A stretch of DNA of 64,000 bases from contig NZ_JANADK010000001.1 of assembly GCF_024199795.1 (NCBI RefSeq), positions 248,001-312,000 on the forward strand. The letters run 5' to 3'. Of the stretch, positions 8,325 through 17,919 are shown one piece after another. The translations under genes and the position numbers were made by a program. The notes below the pieces were generated by a model. It did not search any database. It had not been told where the DNA came from and worked only from the letters and a program-made list of their open reading frames with translations. Each line of letters starts with the position of its first letter. Position 1 is the first letter of the stretch. The DNA is from Bradyrhizobium sp. CCGB01. GTDB lineage: Bacteria; Pseudomonadota; Alphaproteobacteria; Rhizobiales; Xanthobacteraceae.

Positions 8325-9750
8325 GTCGCGGCCCTATATCTTCTGGGGCCAGACCCAGTCTCTTTGCGAAACCTGCCTGAAGCTGGTGCCGACCAAGATC
8401 CAGATCCTCGACAACGAGGTCTGGTACGAGAAGCGCTGCAAGGAGCATGGCGTTCAGTCGACGTTGGTTTCGACGGATGCCGCCTATTGGCGCCTGTGCA
8501 AGGATTTCATCAAGCCGGGCGACCGGCCGCTGCAATTCCAGCAGCGCACGGAATTCGGCTGTCCCTATGATTGCGGCCTGTGTGCCGACCACGAGCAGCA
8601 TTCCTGCCTGGCGCTGATCGAGATCACCGAGCATTGCAACCTCACCTGCCCGGTCTGCTTCGCCGAATCCTCCCCTGTGCGGACGCGTTTCACGCCGCTG
8701 GCAACGGTCGAGAAGATGCTGGACGCGCTGGTCGCGAGCGAAGGCGAGCCTGATCTGGTGCAGATTTCCGGCGGCGAGCCGACGCTGCATCCGGATTTCT
8801 TCGAGATCCTGGAAGCCGTGCGCGCCCGACCGATCCGCCACGTCATGATCAACACCAACGGCCTGCGCATCGCCCGCGAAAAGGATTTCGTGGCGCGGCT
8901 CGCCGAGAACAAGCGCGGGCTGGAAATCTATCTCCAGTTCGATTCGCTCGAGCGCGACGCATTGATCAATCTGCGCGGCGCGGATCTGCGCAAGATCCGC
9001 CAGCAGGCGCTGGAAAATCTCGAGCATTACGGCGTGTCGACCACGCTTGTCGCGACCATCAAGCGCGGCGTCAACGATGCCGAGATCGGCGGTATCGTCC
9101 GCCATGCCCTGAGCTGGAAGTGCGTTCGCGGCGTCACGCTGCAGCCGGTTCAGGACGCCGGCCGCAACGAGAATTTCGACAAGAACACCGACCGCATCAT
9201 GCTGTCGGAGATCCGCAAGCGCGTGGTCGAAACCGGCGTGTTCGGCGAAAAGGACATGATCCCGCTGCCTTGCAATCCCGAAAGCATCTCGATCGGCTAC
9301 GGGCTGCGCAATGGCGAGAAGGTGCTGCCGCTGACCTCGCTGATCCCGCAGGATCAGCTCGTGGCCGTGATGCCCAACACCATCAGCCCGGAGAAACATC
9401 CGGTGCTGCGGGAAAAATTCGTCGATCTGTTTTCGCTGTCATCGGGACCGCTGAACACCAGCGAGCGCGTCTGCGAATTGCTGTGCTGCCTGCCGAGCTT
9501 CGAGGTGCCGCAGGGCCTCACTTACGAGAACGTGTTCCGCGTCACCATCGTGCAATTCCTCGATCGCTTCAATTTCTGCGTCGGCAACGTCAAGCGCAGC
9601 TGCATCCATTTCGTCACCGAGAGCGGCGCGATCATCCCGTTCGACACCTACAACCTGTTCTACCGCAACGGAAAGATCGACGGCATCCGCGCAGAGCTGG
9701 CGGGGCAGACTTATCGGGAAGCCAGGCAGGGCGAGGCGATGCCGCGATGA
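8305..9750 (+). CDS. Radical SAM enzyme of the Tes/MJ0619 (COG1964) type
   Basis: A 481-residue radical SAM protein. The cluster-binding motif is CNLTCPVC (Cys111, 115, 118), with SGGEPTLHPDF for SAM binding at about 155-165. It also has an N-terminal CETC pair (21, 24), a CPYDCGLC block (86, 90, 93) followed by Cys101, and a Cys-rich C-terminus (CELLCC; CVGNVKRSC). This cysteine layout, with GCPYDCGLCADHEQHSCLALIEIT leading into the SAM motif, is the one I know from archaeal tetraether lipid synthase (Tes) and its relatives, which join lipid tails through carbon-carbon bonds. Its first bases overlap the Lgt-like gene. The substrate here is unknown; lipid is the leading guess. Confidence 0.85.
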   Translation: MNAPLRKSRPYIFWGQTQSLCETCLKLVPTKIQILDNEVWYEKRCKEHGVQSTLVSTDAAYWRLCKDFIKPGDRPLQFQQRTEFGCPYDCGLCADHEQHSCLALIEITEHCNLTCPVCFAESSPVRTRFTPLATVEKMLDALVASEGEPDLVQISGGEPTLHPDFFEILEAVRARPIRHVMINTNGLRIAREKDFVARLAENKRGLEIYLQFDSLERDALINLRGADLRKIRQQALENLEHYGVSTTLVATIKRGVNDAEIGGIVRHALSWKCVRGVTLQPVQDAGRNENFDKNTDRIMLSEIRKRVVETGVFGEKDMIPLPCNPESISIGYGLRNGEKVLPLTSLIPQDQLVAVMPNTISPEKHPVLREKFVDLFSLSSGPLNTSERVCELLCCLPSFEVPQGLTYENVFRVTIVQFLDRFNFCVGNVKRSCIHFVTESGAIIPFDTYNLFYRNGKIDGIRAELAGQTYREARQGEAMPR

Positions 9751-10004
9751 GCGACACCGGCACGCCTCCTCCGGCTCCGAAGCCGCCGCTTCAAGAGGAC
9801 GCGTCCTCGGCCGCGCCGCCGCAGCGCAGCGGCTGCCTGACCGCTTTCATGGTGATCGCCGGCGTGGTGCTGCTTTTCCCCGGCCTATGCTTCCTGGCAT
9901 TCGGCGCCCAAGCCGGTGCATTTGTCCCGATTGGATTGGTCCTGATCGGAATCGCGATCTTCCTCTTCATCCGCGTGGCGACCCCACCCGGGCCCCGGCA
10001 GTAG
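9747..10004 (+). CDS. Small Pro-rich membrane protein with juxtamembrane Cys (copy 1)
   Basis: An 85-residue protein whose ATG overlaps the stop of the radical SAM gene (ATGA), so it is translationally coupled to it. An N-terminal Pro/Ala tail is followed by APPQRSGCLTA, then two membrane segments (about 32-50 and 58-74). It is a paralogue of the next gene: the two share PPQRSGCLTA, MVI, PGLC and the membrane layout. The Cys in RSGC sits immediately before the first membrane helix. No known domain is recognised. Confidence 0.75.
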   Translation: MSDTGTPPPAPKPPLQEDASSAAPPQRSGCLTAFMVIAGVVLLFPGLCFLAFGAQAGAFVPIGLVLIGIAIFLFIRVATPPGPRQ

Positions 10005-10101
10005 CGTCGCATCGTCATGAGCAACATCGAACCCCCGCCCGCGCCTTCTCCGGCCGCCCCGCCGCAGCGCAGCGGCTGCCTGACCGCGATCATGGTGATC
10101 T
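9814..10101 (+). repeat. Tandem gene duplication footprint (two small membrane genes)
   Basis: A ~45-base block coding for APPQRSGCLTA and the following residues occurs twice, near 9814-9858 and 10056-10101, with only a few differences, about 242 bases apart. It marks a recent duplication of one small gene into two. Confidence 0.65.
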
Positions 10102-10295
10102 TCGGGGTCATCATGTTGCTGCCGGGTCTTTGTGCACTGCTGTTTGGCGGGGCCTCCGTGGTCGACGGGGGACGGATCGACTCGGACATCGCGCCGCTGG
10201 TCTTCGTGGGATTGGTGGTCGGCATCGGAGGCGTCGCCTTGATCTGGGCGGCCATCAGGGGGCGAAAGGCTAGCCCGGCCCGGAACCGCCCCTAA
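10017..10295 (+). CDS. Small Pro-rich membrane protein with juxtamembrane Cys (copy 2)
   Basis: A 92-residue paralogue of the preceding gene, starting 12 bases after it. It has the same plan: Pro/Ala-rich N-terminus, APPQRSGCLTA with Cys30, then two membrane segments (about 33-50 and 62-82) and a short basic tail. The DNA around the RSGCLTA block is nearly identical in the two copies, indicating a recent tandem duplication. It is the last gene of the Lgt-like/radical SAM operon; a 239-base gap to typA follows. Confidence 0.75.
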   Translation: MSNIEPPPAPSPAAPPQRSGCLTAIMVIFGVIMLLPGLCALLFGGASVVDGGRIDSDIAPLVFVGLVVGIGGVALIWAAIRGRKASPARNRP

Positions 10296-10393
10296 CCCCC
10301 GGAGATTCCCGGACAAAATTCAGTCAACCAAGCGGCAAAGAACACATTGTTTTTTGGCGGTTTTTGCCTATATTGCGCCGCAACGCATAGGCT

Positions 10394-10425
10394 GCCCGGT
10401 CGATATGACCGGGCTTCCTTTTTGG
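10394..10425 (+). terminator. Terminator-like hairpin in the typA leader
   Basis: GCCCGGTC pairs with GACCGGGC across a GATAT loop, followed by TTCCTTTTT. It is a textbook Rho-independent shape about 110 bases ahead of typA. It could end the upstream small-gene operon, end a short RNA, or attenuate typA. A possible promoter-like TATATT at 10369-10374 lies just upstream, which would give an RNA of only ~50 bases. Confidence 0.6.
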
Positions 10426-10534
10426 GCGGAAAGCGCCCCGTTTCCAGGTCTTCCAGCGTTGTTTCGAAAGAAGGTCCCGGCTTGACCGGCGAGATCGCGC
10501 TTAACCCATTGTCCGACCGCAAAGAAGCTCACTC

Positions 10535-12361
<1,827 letters not shown>

Positions 12362-12374
12362 GCTACCGCTCTCG

Positions 12375-12498
12375 CTGTCATTCCCCGAGAAAGCGGGGAA
12401 TCCAGTACGCCGCGGCTTCTCGGCTCTATAACAACTGCCTCCGGAATACTGGATCACCCGCCCCAGTGCGCAAGTGCGCACAAGGCGGGCGATGACAG
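12375..12498. repeat. Mosaic palindromic intergenic repeat
   Basis: The element begins CTGTCATTCCCCG and ends CGGGCGATGACAG, so its termini are inverted (CTGTCAT/ATGACAG). Inside are nested palindromes (CCCCGAGAAAGCGGGG; TCCAGTA mirrored by TACTGGA; CTGTGCGCA-like GTGCGCAAGTGCGCAC). A related fragment lies near 17826-17875. Non-coding, between typA and the amine oxidase. Confidence 0.65.
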
Positions 12499-12549
12499 TT
12501 CGCTTTGTGGCGGCTTCAGCGCACTTCGCGAACGTGCTAGAGCCGACCC

Positions 12550-13797
12550 ATGGCTTCCCTACCCTCCTCCGTCGACGTCGCGATCATCGGCGCCGGTGCC
12601 GCCGGCCTCGGCGCAGCGCACGCGTTGCACAGCTCCGGCCTCTCCGTGATCGTGCTGGAGGCGCGCGACCGGCTCGGCGGCCGGGCCTGGACCGTGCAGG
12701 CCTCGCCCGAGGTCACGTTCGACGTCGGCTGCGGCTGGCTACACTCGGCAGACAAGAATTCCTTCGCCGCCATCGCGAAGCAGCTCGATTTCGAGGTCAA
12801 CAGGGACCTGCCGCCCTGGCGCGAGCGCGCCTTCGGCAATGCGTTTCCGCAAAGCGAGCGCGACGATTTCATGCGCGCGATGGAGGCGTTCTATGAGCGC
12901 CTCTGGCAGACCGCGCAAAACGGCAAGGACGAGCCCGCGAGCCTGAGCCTCGAGCCCGGCAATCGCTGGAATCCGATGATCGACGCAGTCTCGACCTACA
13001 TCAACGGCTGCGAACTGAAGGACATGTCGACGCTGGACTGGGACGCCTATGAGGACAGCGACCTCAACTGGCGCGTCCGCCGCGGCTATGGCACGCTTGT
13101 TACGGCCTATGGCGCACCCTGCCCGGTGGCGCTGAACTGCAACGTGACGCTGATCGATCACTCGGACAGGCGCATCCGCATCGCGACGTCGCAGGGCACG
13201 CTGACCGCGGACAAGGTGATCGTCACCGTGCCGACCAACCTGATCGCCGATGAAGCCATCCGTTTCTCGCCGCCGCTTCCGGCCAAGGTCGATGCCGCCG
13301 CCGGCCTGCCGCTCGGCGTCGACGACAAGGTGACGCTGGCGCTGAGCGATGCCGAAGCCTTTCCGAAGGAAGGCAATTTGCGCGGCGCCACCATGCGCAC
13401 CGAGATGGGCACCTACCACATCCGCCCGTTCGGCCAGCCCTGCATTGAAGGCTTTTTCGGCGGCAGCTTTGCGCGCGCGCTGGAAAACGCCGGCGAAGGA
13501 GCCATCGCCGCGCAAGGCATCGACGAGATCGCGGGCTTTTTGGGCAACGACATCCGCCGCAAGCTGAAGCCGCTGTACGAGTCGCGCTGGGCGCATGATC
13601 CGTTTGCACGCGGCTCGTATTCACACGCGCTGCCCGGCCATGCCGGTGATCGCGCCGTGCTGGCTGCGCCGGTGGACGGGCGATTGTTTTTTGCGGGGGA
13701 GGCGACGTCGCCGGAGTTTTTCACGACGGCGCATGGGGCGCGGGATAGTGGGGAGCGGGCGGCGAAGGAAGTGCTGGCGGCTCTGAACAGGCCGTAA
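12550..13797 (+). CDS. FAD-dependent amine oxidase (flavin monoamine oxidase family)
   Basis: A 415-residue flavoprotein. The dinucleotide fold is at the N-terminus (VAIIGAGAAGLGAAHAL), followed by the family signature EARDRLGGRAWT and GWLHSADKN. The C-terminal FAD-binding motif is LFFAGEATSPEFFTTAHGA. Such enzymes oxidise primary or secondary amines (polyamines, amino acids, tryptophan derivatives) to imines with release of hydrogen peroxide. No signal peptide is present, so it is cytoplasmic. The substrate cannot be set from sequence. It stands alone, convergent with the DCC-type gene. Confidence 0.88.
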   Translation: MASLPSSVDVAIIGAGAAGLGAAHALHSSGLSVIVLEARDRLGGRAWTVQASPEVTFDVGCGWLHSADKNSFAAIAKQLDFEVNRDLPPWRERAFGNAFPQSERDDFMRAMEAFYERLWQTAQNGKDEPASLSLEPGNRWNPMIDAVSTYINGCELKDMSTLDWDAYEDSDLNWRVRRGYGTLVTAYGAPCPVALNCNVTLIDHSDRRIRIATSQGTLTADKVIVTVPTNLIADEAIRFSPPLPAKVDAAAGLPLGVDDKVTLALSDAEAFPKEGNLRGATMRTEMGTYHIRPFGQPCIEGFFGGSFARALENAGEGAIAAQGIDEIAGFLGNDIRRKLKPLYESRWAHDPFARGSYSHALPGHAGDRAVLAAPVDGRLFFAGEATSPEFFTTAHGARDSGERAAKEVLAALNRP

Positions 13798-13809
13798 CCG
13801 CAAACGCCG

Positions 13810-14217
13810 TCAGTCGATCACCCGTGCCCGCAGATCAGCATCCGGCACGAAGCACGCATCATACTTGCCAAAAATGCGGTACCGGTTTCGCGCGATGAGG
13901 CTGTAGACGGGGTCGCGCAGCGGCTTTGGCACGGCAAACAACATGCGTACCCAGCCCCAACGCGGCAACTGCGACAGCACCGTCAGCGCTGCGTCCGACT
14001 TCATGAACACCTCGCCGCCATGGACCACGGCATTGGTGTCGGGATCATCCGGATCGATACCGAACGTGCGCGCGAGTTTCGCGCCATAGTCCGATTGAAT
14101 CGGCGTGAAGCGAAATCGCTTTGCCGTGTCGCGCTGCGCGACGAAACGAACCCAGCGCGAGCAGAAGATGCAGACGCCGTCGAACAGGATCACGTCGTCG
14201 TCGGGCCATTTGGGCAT
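13810..14217 (-). CDS. DCC1-like thiol-disulfide oxidoreductase family protein (DUF393)
   Basis: A 135-residue protein with the DUF393 signature near the N-terminus, LFDGVCIFCSRWVRFVAQRD, in which DGxCxxC carries the candidate redox cysteines. The rest matches the family (FRFTPIQSD; ALTVLSQLPRWGW). The DCC family is a thioredoxin-like fold of unknown substrate. It is the last gene of a minus-strand group (hydrolase, DUF2269, SDR-DoxX, DCC) after a 61-base gap, and DoxX plus DCC proteins are often found together, which supports a shared membrane redox role. Confidence 0.88.
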   Translation of the reverse strand: MPKWPDDDVILFDGVCIFCSRWVRFVAQRDTAKRFRFTPIQSDYGAKLARTFGIDPDDPDTNAVVHGGEVFMKSDAALTVLSQLPRWGWVRMLFAVPKPLRDPVYSLIARNRYRIFGKYDACFVPDADLRARVID

Positions 14218-14278
14218 CAGCGCTCTCTTTTTGACGCGTTTTCTTCACGCGAACCGGGATCCACTTCGCTCGAAAACG

Positions 14279-15598
14279 CTACCGATTATCCAGCATGAGC
14301 AAAGCCACCAGCATCAGCACGATCGCAGGTCCCGTCTTCACCAGCGCGCCGAGGGGCTCGATCCAGAGGTCGGGCGTCAGGATCGCTGCGCCCACCATAT
14401 AGCCGAGCGAGGCGACGATGCCTGCGACCAGCCCGATCGCCGCGGTGCGGCGGAAGGCGATCAGCACGCCGATGCTCATGTCCATGAGGCTGGTGCCAAT
14501 GGTGATGGGATCGACCAGCGCGGGCGGGAAGTTATGCGCGCTGAGGATTCCGGCGGCGGCACGATAGGACACGAACAGCGCGATGAAGCCGGAGACGATC
14601 CAGAACGCGACCAGGCTCGCGAAGATCAGCGCCTTGACCAAAAACAGTCGTGCGAACCATTTGTCCTGGATGCTTGCCGGATGGCGTCCGACCGTCTCAG
14701 CCATCGTCTTCGGCGTGATGCGTGTGGCGGCAATCCACGCCGAGGGTTCACCCCTCACGCCGCGGCGCAGCTCGGCAATGGCCGTGGTGCGCATCGGCGG
14801 CATCCAGCCGAGATGATTGGCGAGATCGCCGAGCCTTGCGCCGAGATCGAGCATAAGGGACGGCATCGCGATGCGCGGCCAGCCGGCCGTGCCGAAGGCG
14901 AGACGAAACTGCGTGATGACGCCGGCCATGGTGACCGGATCGGCCTGCATCAGCTCCCAGCTCACGGCGTTGACCGAGGCATCGTCGATGTCGCGCGCAG
15001 CGAGCCAGGCGATGGTGGCGGCGATGTCCTCGACAGCGACAGGCTGGAACGGCGTCGCCATCTCCTTGCCCGGCAGATCGAGCGGGAGAGCGGCGAGCGC
15101 GCGAAGCATGGCGCTGCCGCCATAGGCTGACGGTGCGACGACAAAGCCGGGCCGCAAGATGGCGTGGGGAACGCCGGAGGCCGCGATCAGGCGCTCGGCC
15201 TCGCGCTTTGTCGTCGCGAAGGCGGTACGATCCGCCTCCGCGGTCCCGGGGATCGAGATGTGCACCAGCCGGATCGCGCGGCCGCTGTCGCCGATCGCCT
15301 GAAGCAGGCGCGCAACGAAATCGCGATGCACCGCGCTGGTATCGCTGCCGGGGCCGTCCTGGAGCACGCCGAGACAGTTCACGACGACATCGACGGCATG
15401 CTCGCTGATGAGCCGCGCCAGCGCGGCTGTATCGAGCGAGAGGATCGGCCGCTCGATATCCTGTGCGCCCATCTTCTGCGCCGGCGACAAGCGTCGCGCC
15501 ACACCAACCATGCGAAATCCCCGTGCGCGCAGATCGTCGGTGATGAAGCGGCCGATCAGGCCGGAGGCGCCGAGCACCAAAATGGTTCGCTGGGTCAT
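14279..15598 (-). CDS. SDR (NmrA-like) oxidoreductase fused to a DoxX-like membrane domain
   Basis: A 439-residue two-domain protein. The first ~300 residues are an atypical SDR with the NAD(P) motif ILVLGASGLIGRFITDDL at the N-terminus, a conserved NCLGVLQDGPGSD loop and LVHISIPG. The C-terminal ~130 residues contain four membrane helices typical of DoxX-like proteins (FLVKALIFASLVAFWIVSG; MDMSIGVLIAFRR; LTPDLWIEPLGALVKTGPAI). This fusion is known in proteobacteria but has no established reaction. I start at the ATG at 15598, where the fold begins, eight bases upstream of which ends the DUF2269 gene. Confidence 0.88.
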   Translation of the reverse strand: MTQRTILVLGASGLIGRFITDDLRARGFRMVGVARRLSPAQKMGAQDIERPILSLDTAALARLISEHAVDVVVNCLGVLQDGPGSDTSAVHRDFVARLLQAIGDSGRAIRLVHISIPGTAEADRTAFATTKREAERLIAASGVPHAILRPGFVVAPSAYGGSAMLRALAALPLDLPGKEMATPFQPVAVEDIAATIAWLAARDIDDASVNAVSWELMQADPVTMAGVITQFRLAFGTAGWPRIAMPSLMLDLGARLGDLANHLGWMPPMRTTAIAELRRGVRGEPSAWIAATRITPKTMAETVGRHPASIQDKWFARLFLVKALIFASLVAFWIVSGFIALFVSYRAAAGILSAHNFPPALVDPITIGTSLMDMSIGVLIAFRRTAAIGLVAGIVASLGYMVGAAILTPDLWIEPLGALVKTGPAIVLMLVALLMLDNR

Positions 15599-15606
15599 CG
15601 CATCTC

Positions 15607-16074
15607 TCAAAACGGTTTCGCGATCATCAGCCACAGGATCAACATCGTCGCGCCGAAGCCGGGGAAGCCGAACGCGAACCAGCGGCGGTAGAGCACGAAG
15701 TAGCGCTCAGGCAGAGCGCTACGCTGCCCGGCCGCCTTGCGCGCGAGATCACGCATCTCGATCTGCATGAAGACGACGGGGATCCAGAACAGGCCGGCAA
15801 AGATGTAGAGCGCAAGCGAGGCCAGCAGCCAGCGTTCCGTGATCGGGATCGCCGAAAGCATCATCAGCAGGCCGCCTGTGATCGGTTGCAGGACCACGGC
15901 CGACAGCGTGAAGATCGCATCCGCAATCACCACCACCGACGCGGTGCGCGCGATGAATTCTGCGTCGTTCGTGCGATGCGCCATCAGCATGAAGAAGGCG
16001 ATGCCCGTTCCAGTGCCGAGGATGACGATGGCACCGAGCACGTGGAGGAATTTGACCAGGAAATACAGCGTCAT
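15607..16074 (-). CDS. DUF2269-family integral membrane protein
   Basis: A 155-residue protein with four predicted helices, beginning MTLYFLVKFLHVLGAIVILGTGTGIAFFML, the usual DUF2269 opening with the conserved His in KFLHVLGA. The RWFAFGFPGFGATMLILWLM end is also typical. It overlaps the upstream hydrolase stop (ATGA at 16071-16074) and is followed closely by the SDR-DoxX gene, so the three are cotranscribed. Function is unknown; an association with membrane redox or heme proteins is plausible but unproven. Confidence 0.85.
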   Translation of the reverse strand: MTLYFLVKFLHVLGAIVILGTGTGIAFFMLMAHRTNDAEFIARTASVVVIADAIFTLSAVVLQPITGGLLMMLSAIPITERWLLASLALYIFAGLFWIPVVFMQIEMRDLARKAAGQRSALPERYFVLYRRWFAFGFPGFGATMLILWLMIAKPF

Positions 16075-16970
16075 GGCTTCTTGGCCGCCGCAGCTTTGGA
16101 CCGGTTCAGCGCAAGCTCGAGCTCGTGGCTGGCGGCCTTGACGCCGGCTTCGCTCTCGATCATCCAATGCCCTTCGCTGCCGACGGCCGGCAATGTGCGG
16201 AAGTCGACCTTGCCGCCTCCGCCGCGAAACGCATCCGCCAATCGCCGCGAGAACGCCGGCGAGAAATAGCTGTCATTGGTCGCCACGAGCCATGTGACGG
16301 GAATACGCGCCGCTTTGCCGAACTCGGCCACGGCCGCAAGAAGCGTCTGCGGCGCGCAGATCCTGTTCGGTTCATCATTGGCATGGCCACCGCGCCCCGG
16401 CGCAAACGCGATGATCGCGGAGATCGCGTTCGGATCGGCGTTCGCGAGCGTCAGCGTACCCCAACCGCCGGCGGAATGCCCGATGACAACCGCGGCATCC
16501 TTGCGCACGAAGTTCTGCTTGCGCAGATAGTCCAGCGCGAGCGAGATTTCGGTGGCCGTCACGCGACCCGAACGCGCGTAGTCCGCCTCGTCGCAGCCGC
16601 CCTGATCCTCGACATAGCGGCCTCCGGTCGCACCATGGCCGAGCCGTTCCGGCACCAGCACGGCGAAGCCGCGTGCGACGAGAAACGCGACAAGGGCGGG
16701 GTACTCCGGCTGCGGCATTTGCGCCCGACGCAACACGTTTTGCGTCGAGGCATGTGCGATGACCGCAAGCCGAAACGGACCGGCGCCGCCGGGGCGAAAC
16801 AGCAGCGCATGCGCGGCAATGTCGGTATCCAGCGATGGCACACGCCATTGTTGCCTGCGAAACGGCTCGCCCTCCGTACCCGATGACCCAAACGTGACCT
16901 GCGCGCATAGCGGCGGCGCCGTCGACAAAGCCAGCAGTGGCAGCAGGGCGAAGATGTTGAAGCGCCGCAT
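16071..16970 (-). CDS. Exported alpha/beta hydrolase (dienelactone-hydrolase-like)
   Basis: A 299-residue secreted hydrolase. A signal peptide is seen at the chosen start (MRRFNIFALLPLLALSTAPP then LCAQ). The catalytic serine is in the nucleophile elbow VVIGHSAGGWGTL, with a likely Asp in TWLVATNDSYFSP and the His in SEGHWMIESE. It has a PET-hydrolase/DLH-like lid-free layout. Longer in-frame starts upstream exist but would bury the signal peptide. First gene of the block with DUF2269 and SDR-DoxX. The substrate is unknown (ester or small acyl group). Confidence 0.82.
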   Translation of the reverse strand: MRRFNIFALLPLLALSTAPPLCAQVTFGSSGTEGEPFRRQQWRVPSLDTDIAAHALLFRPGGAGPFRLAVIAHASTQNVLRRAQMPQPEYPALVAFLVARGFAVLVPERLGHGATGGRYVEDQGGCDEADYARSGRVTATEISLALDYLRKQNFVRKDAAVVIGHSAGGWGTLTLANADPNAISAIIAFAPGRGGHANDEPNRICAPQTLLAAVAEFGKAARIPVTWLVATNDSYFSPAFSRRLADAFRGGGGKVDFRTLPAVGSEGHWMIESEAGVKAASHELELALNRSKAAAAKKP

Positions 16971-17230
16971 GAATTGCCGAAGGCGAACACGGACAGCGGC
17001 AGACCGGTAGGAACGAATCATTGTCGGCGGACTTTTTGCGTTGCCATCGCGGTTCATTGGTTGCCGCAAGGCAGTTTTGCACCGACGACGGCAGGCCGGT
17101 GCCGTTCGAAATGGCGTCTTGTGTTTTTTCGGCACAACATGGTTAAATACTGATGCACAAAGTCCACACGTTAACCGATAATTAACGATAGGTCTTGCCG
17201 CCGGCGCGGCGACTTGGTTTGATTGCGTCC

Positions 17231-17740
17231 ATGAGCACAACCCTGATCGAGGTCCGGCCGGCCAAAGCCGCAGATGCAACTGCGGTGGCGTCCACCCATG
17301 ACGAAGCCTGGCGCTCCGCCTATCAGGGCATCATTCCCGGCGGCGAGCTGGAGAAGCTGATCAACCGCCGCGGTCCGCAGTGGTGGGACAGTGCGATTCG
17401 CAAGGGCAGCCGCGTCAGCGTTTTGGTGTTCGGCGACAAGATCGCCGGATACGCCAATTACGGCCGCAACCGCGCCCGCAGCCTGCACTTCGACGGCGAG
17501 ATCTACGAACTCTATCTGCGTCCGGAATTCCAGGGTCTCGGCTTCGGCCGTCGCCTGTTCACAGCCGCCCGCCGCGATCTGATGCAGAGCGGCCTGAAGA
17601 GCATGGTCGTGTGGGCACTCTCGGACAACGATCCGGCGACCGAGTTCTACCGTGCCTTGGGCGGCCGCATGGTGGCGCGCTCCTCCGAGCGTTTCGGGCC
17701 GAAGTCGCTCGACAAGGTTGCCTTCGCTTGGACCAATTGA
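17231..17740 (+). CDS. GNAT-family N-acetyltransferase
   Basis: A 169-residue acetyltransferase covering the whole GNAT fold. Residues near 100-120 carry the acetyl-CoA motif (LRPEFQGLGFGRRLFTAAR), and the C-terminal SDNDPATEFYRALGG is the usual motif B. The start is the ATG at 17231; an upstream in-frame codon would add twelve unlikely residues. The acceptor is unknown; the closest general type is RimI-like or small-molecule acetyltransferases. It stands alone between a divergent hydrolase and ppa. Confidence 0.88.
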   Translation: MSTTLIEVRPAKAADATAVASTHDEAWRSAYQGIIPGGELEKLINRRGPQWWDSAIRKGSRVSVLVFGDKIAGYANYGRNRARSLHFDGEIYELYLRPEFQGLGFGRRLFTAARRDLMQSGLKSMVVWALSDNDPATEFYRALGGRMVARSSERFGPKSLDKVAFAWTN

Positions 17741-17825
17741 GCTGCTGAAAGTCTAGCCGGCAACGCTTCCCATCCGTCGATACCGCCCGCCTTTTGCGCC
17801 GGTAGTCGCTGGATTCATTATTTCA

Positions 17826-17875
17826 CAAAAACACGATGGATTGGCGGGCCAAGCCCGCGTATGACAGCGCCAAAA
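17826..17875. repeat. Fragment of a palindromic intergenic repeat
   Basis: GGATTGGCGGGCCAAGCCCGCGTATGACAG contains the paired GCGGGC and GCCCGC and ends in ATGACAG, like the element at 12375-12498. It is a partial copy of the same mosaic family in the leader of ppa. Confidence 0.5.
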
Positions 17876-17919
17876 TCGCTGCCGGGCGCGATTTAACCTC
17901 GGCAACAACGGAGCCTTGA

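Noticed and set aside
9811..9870. Lipobox in the small Cys membrane proteins
   Set aside because: The Cys is followed, not preceded, by the hydrophobic helix and the -3 residue is Arg, so it does not fit a signal peptidase II site.
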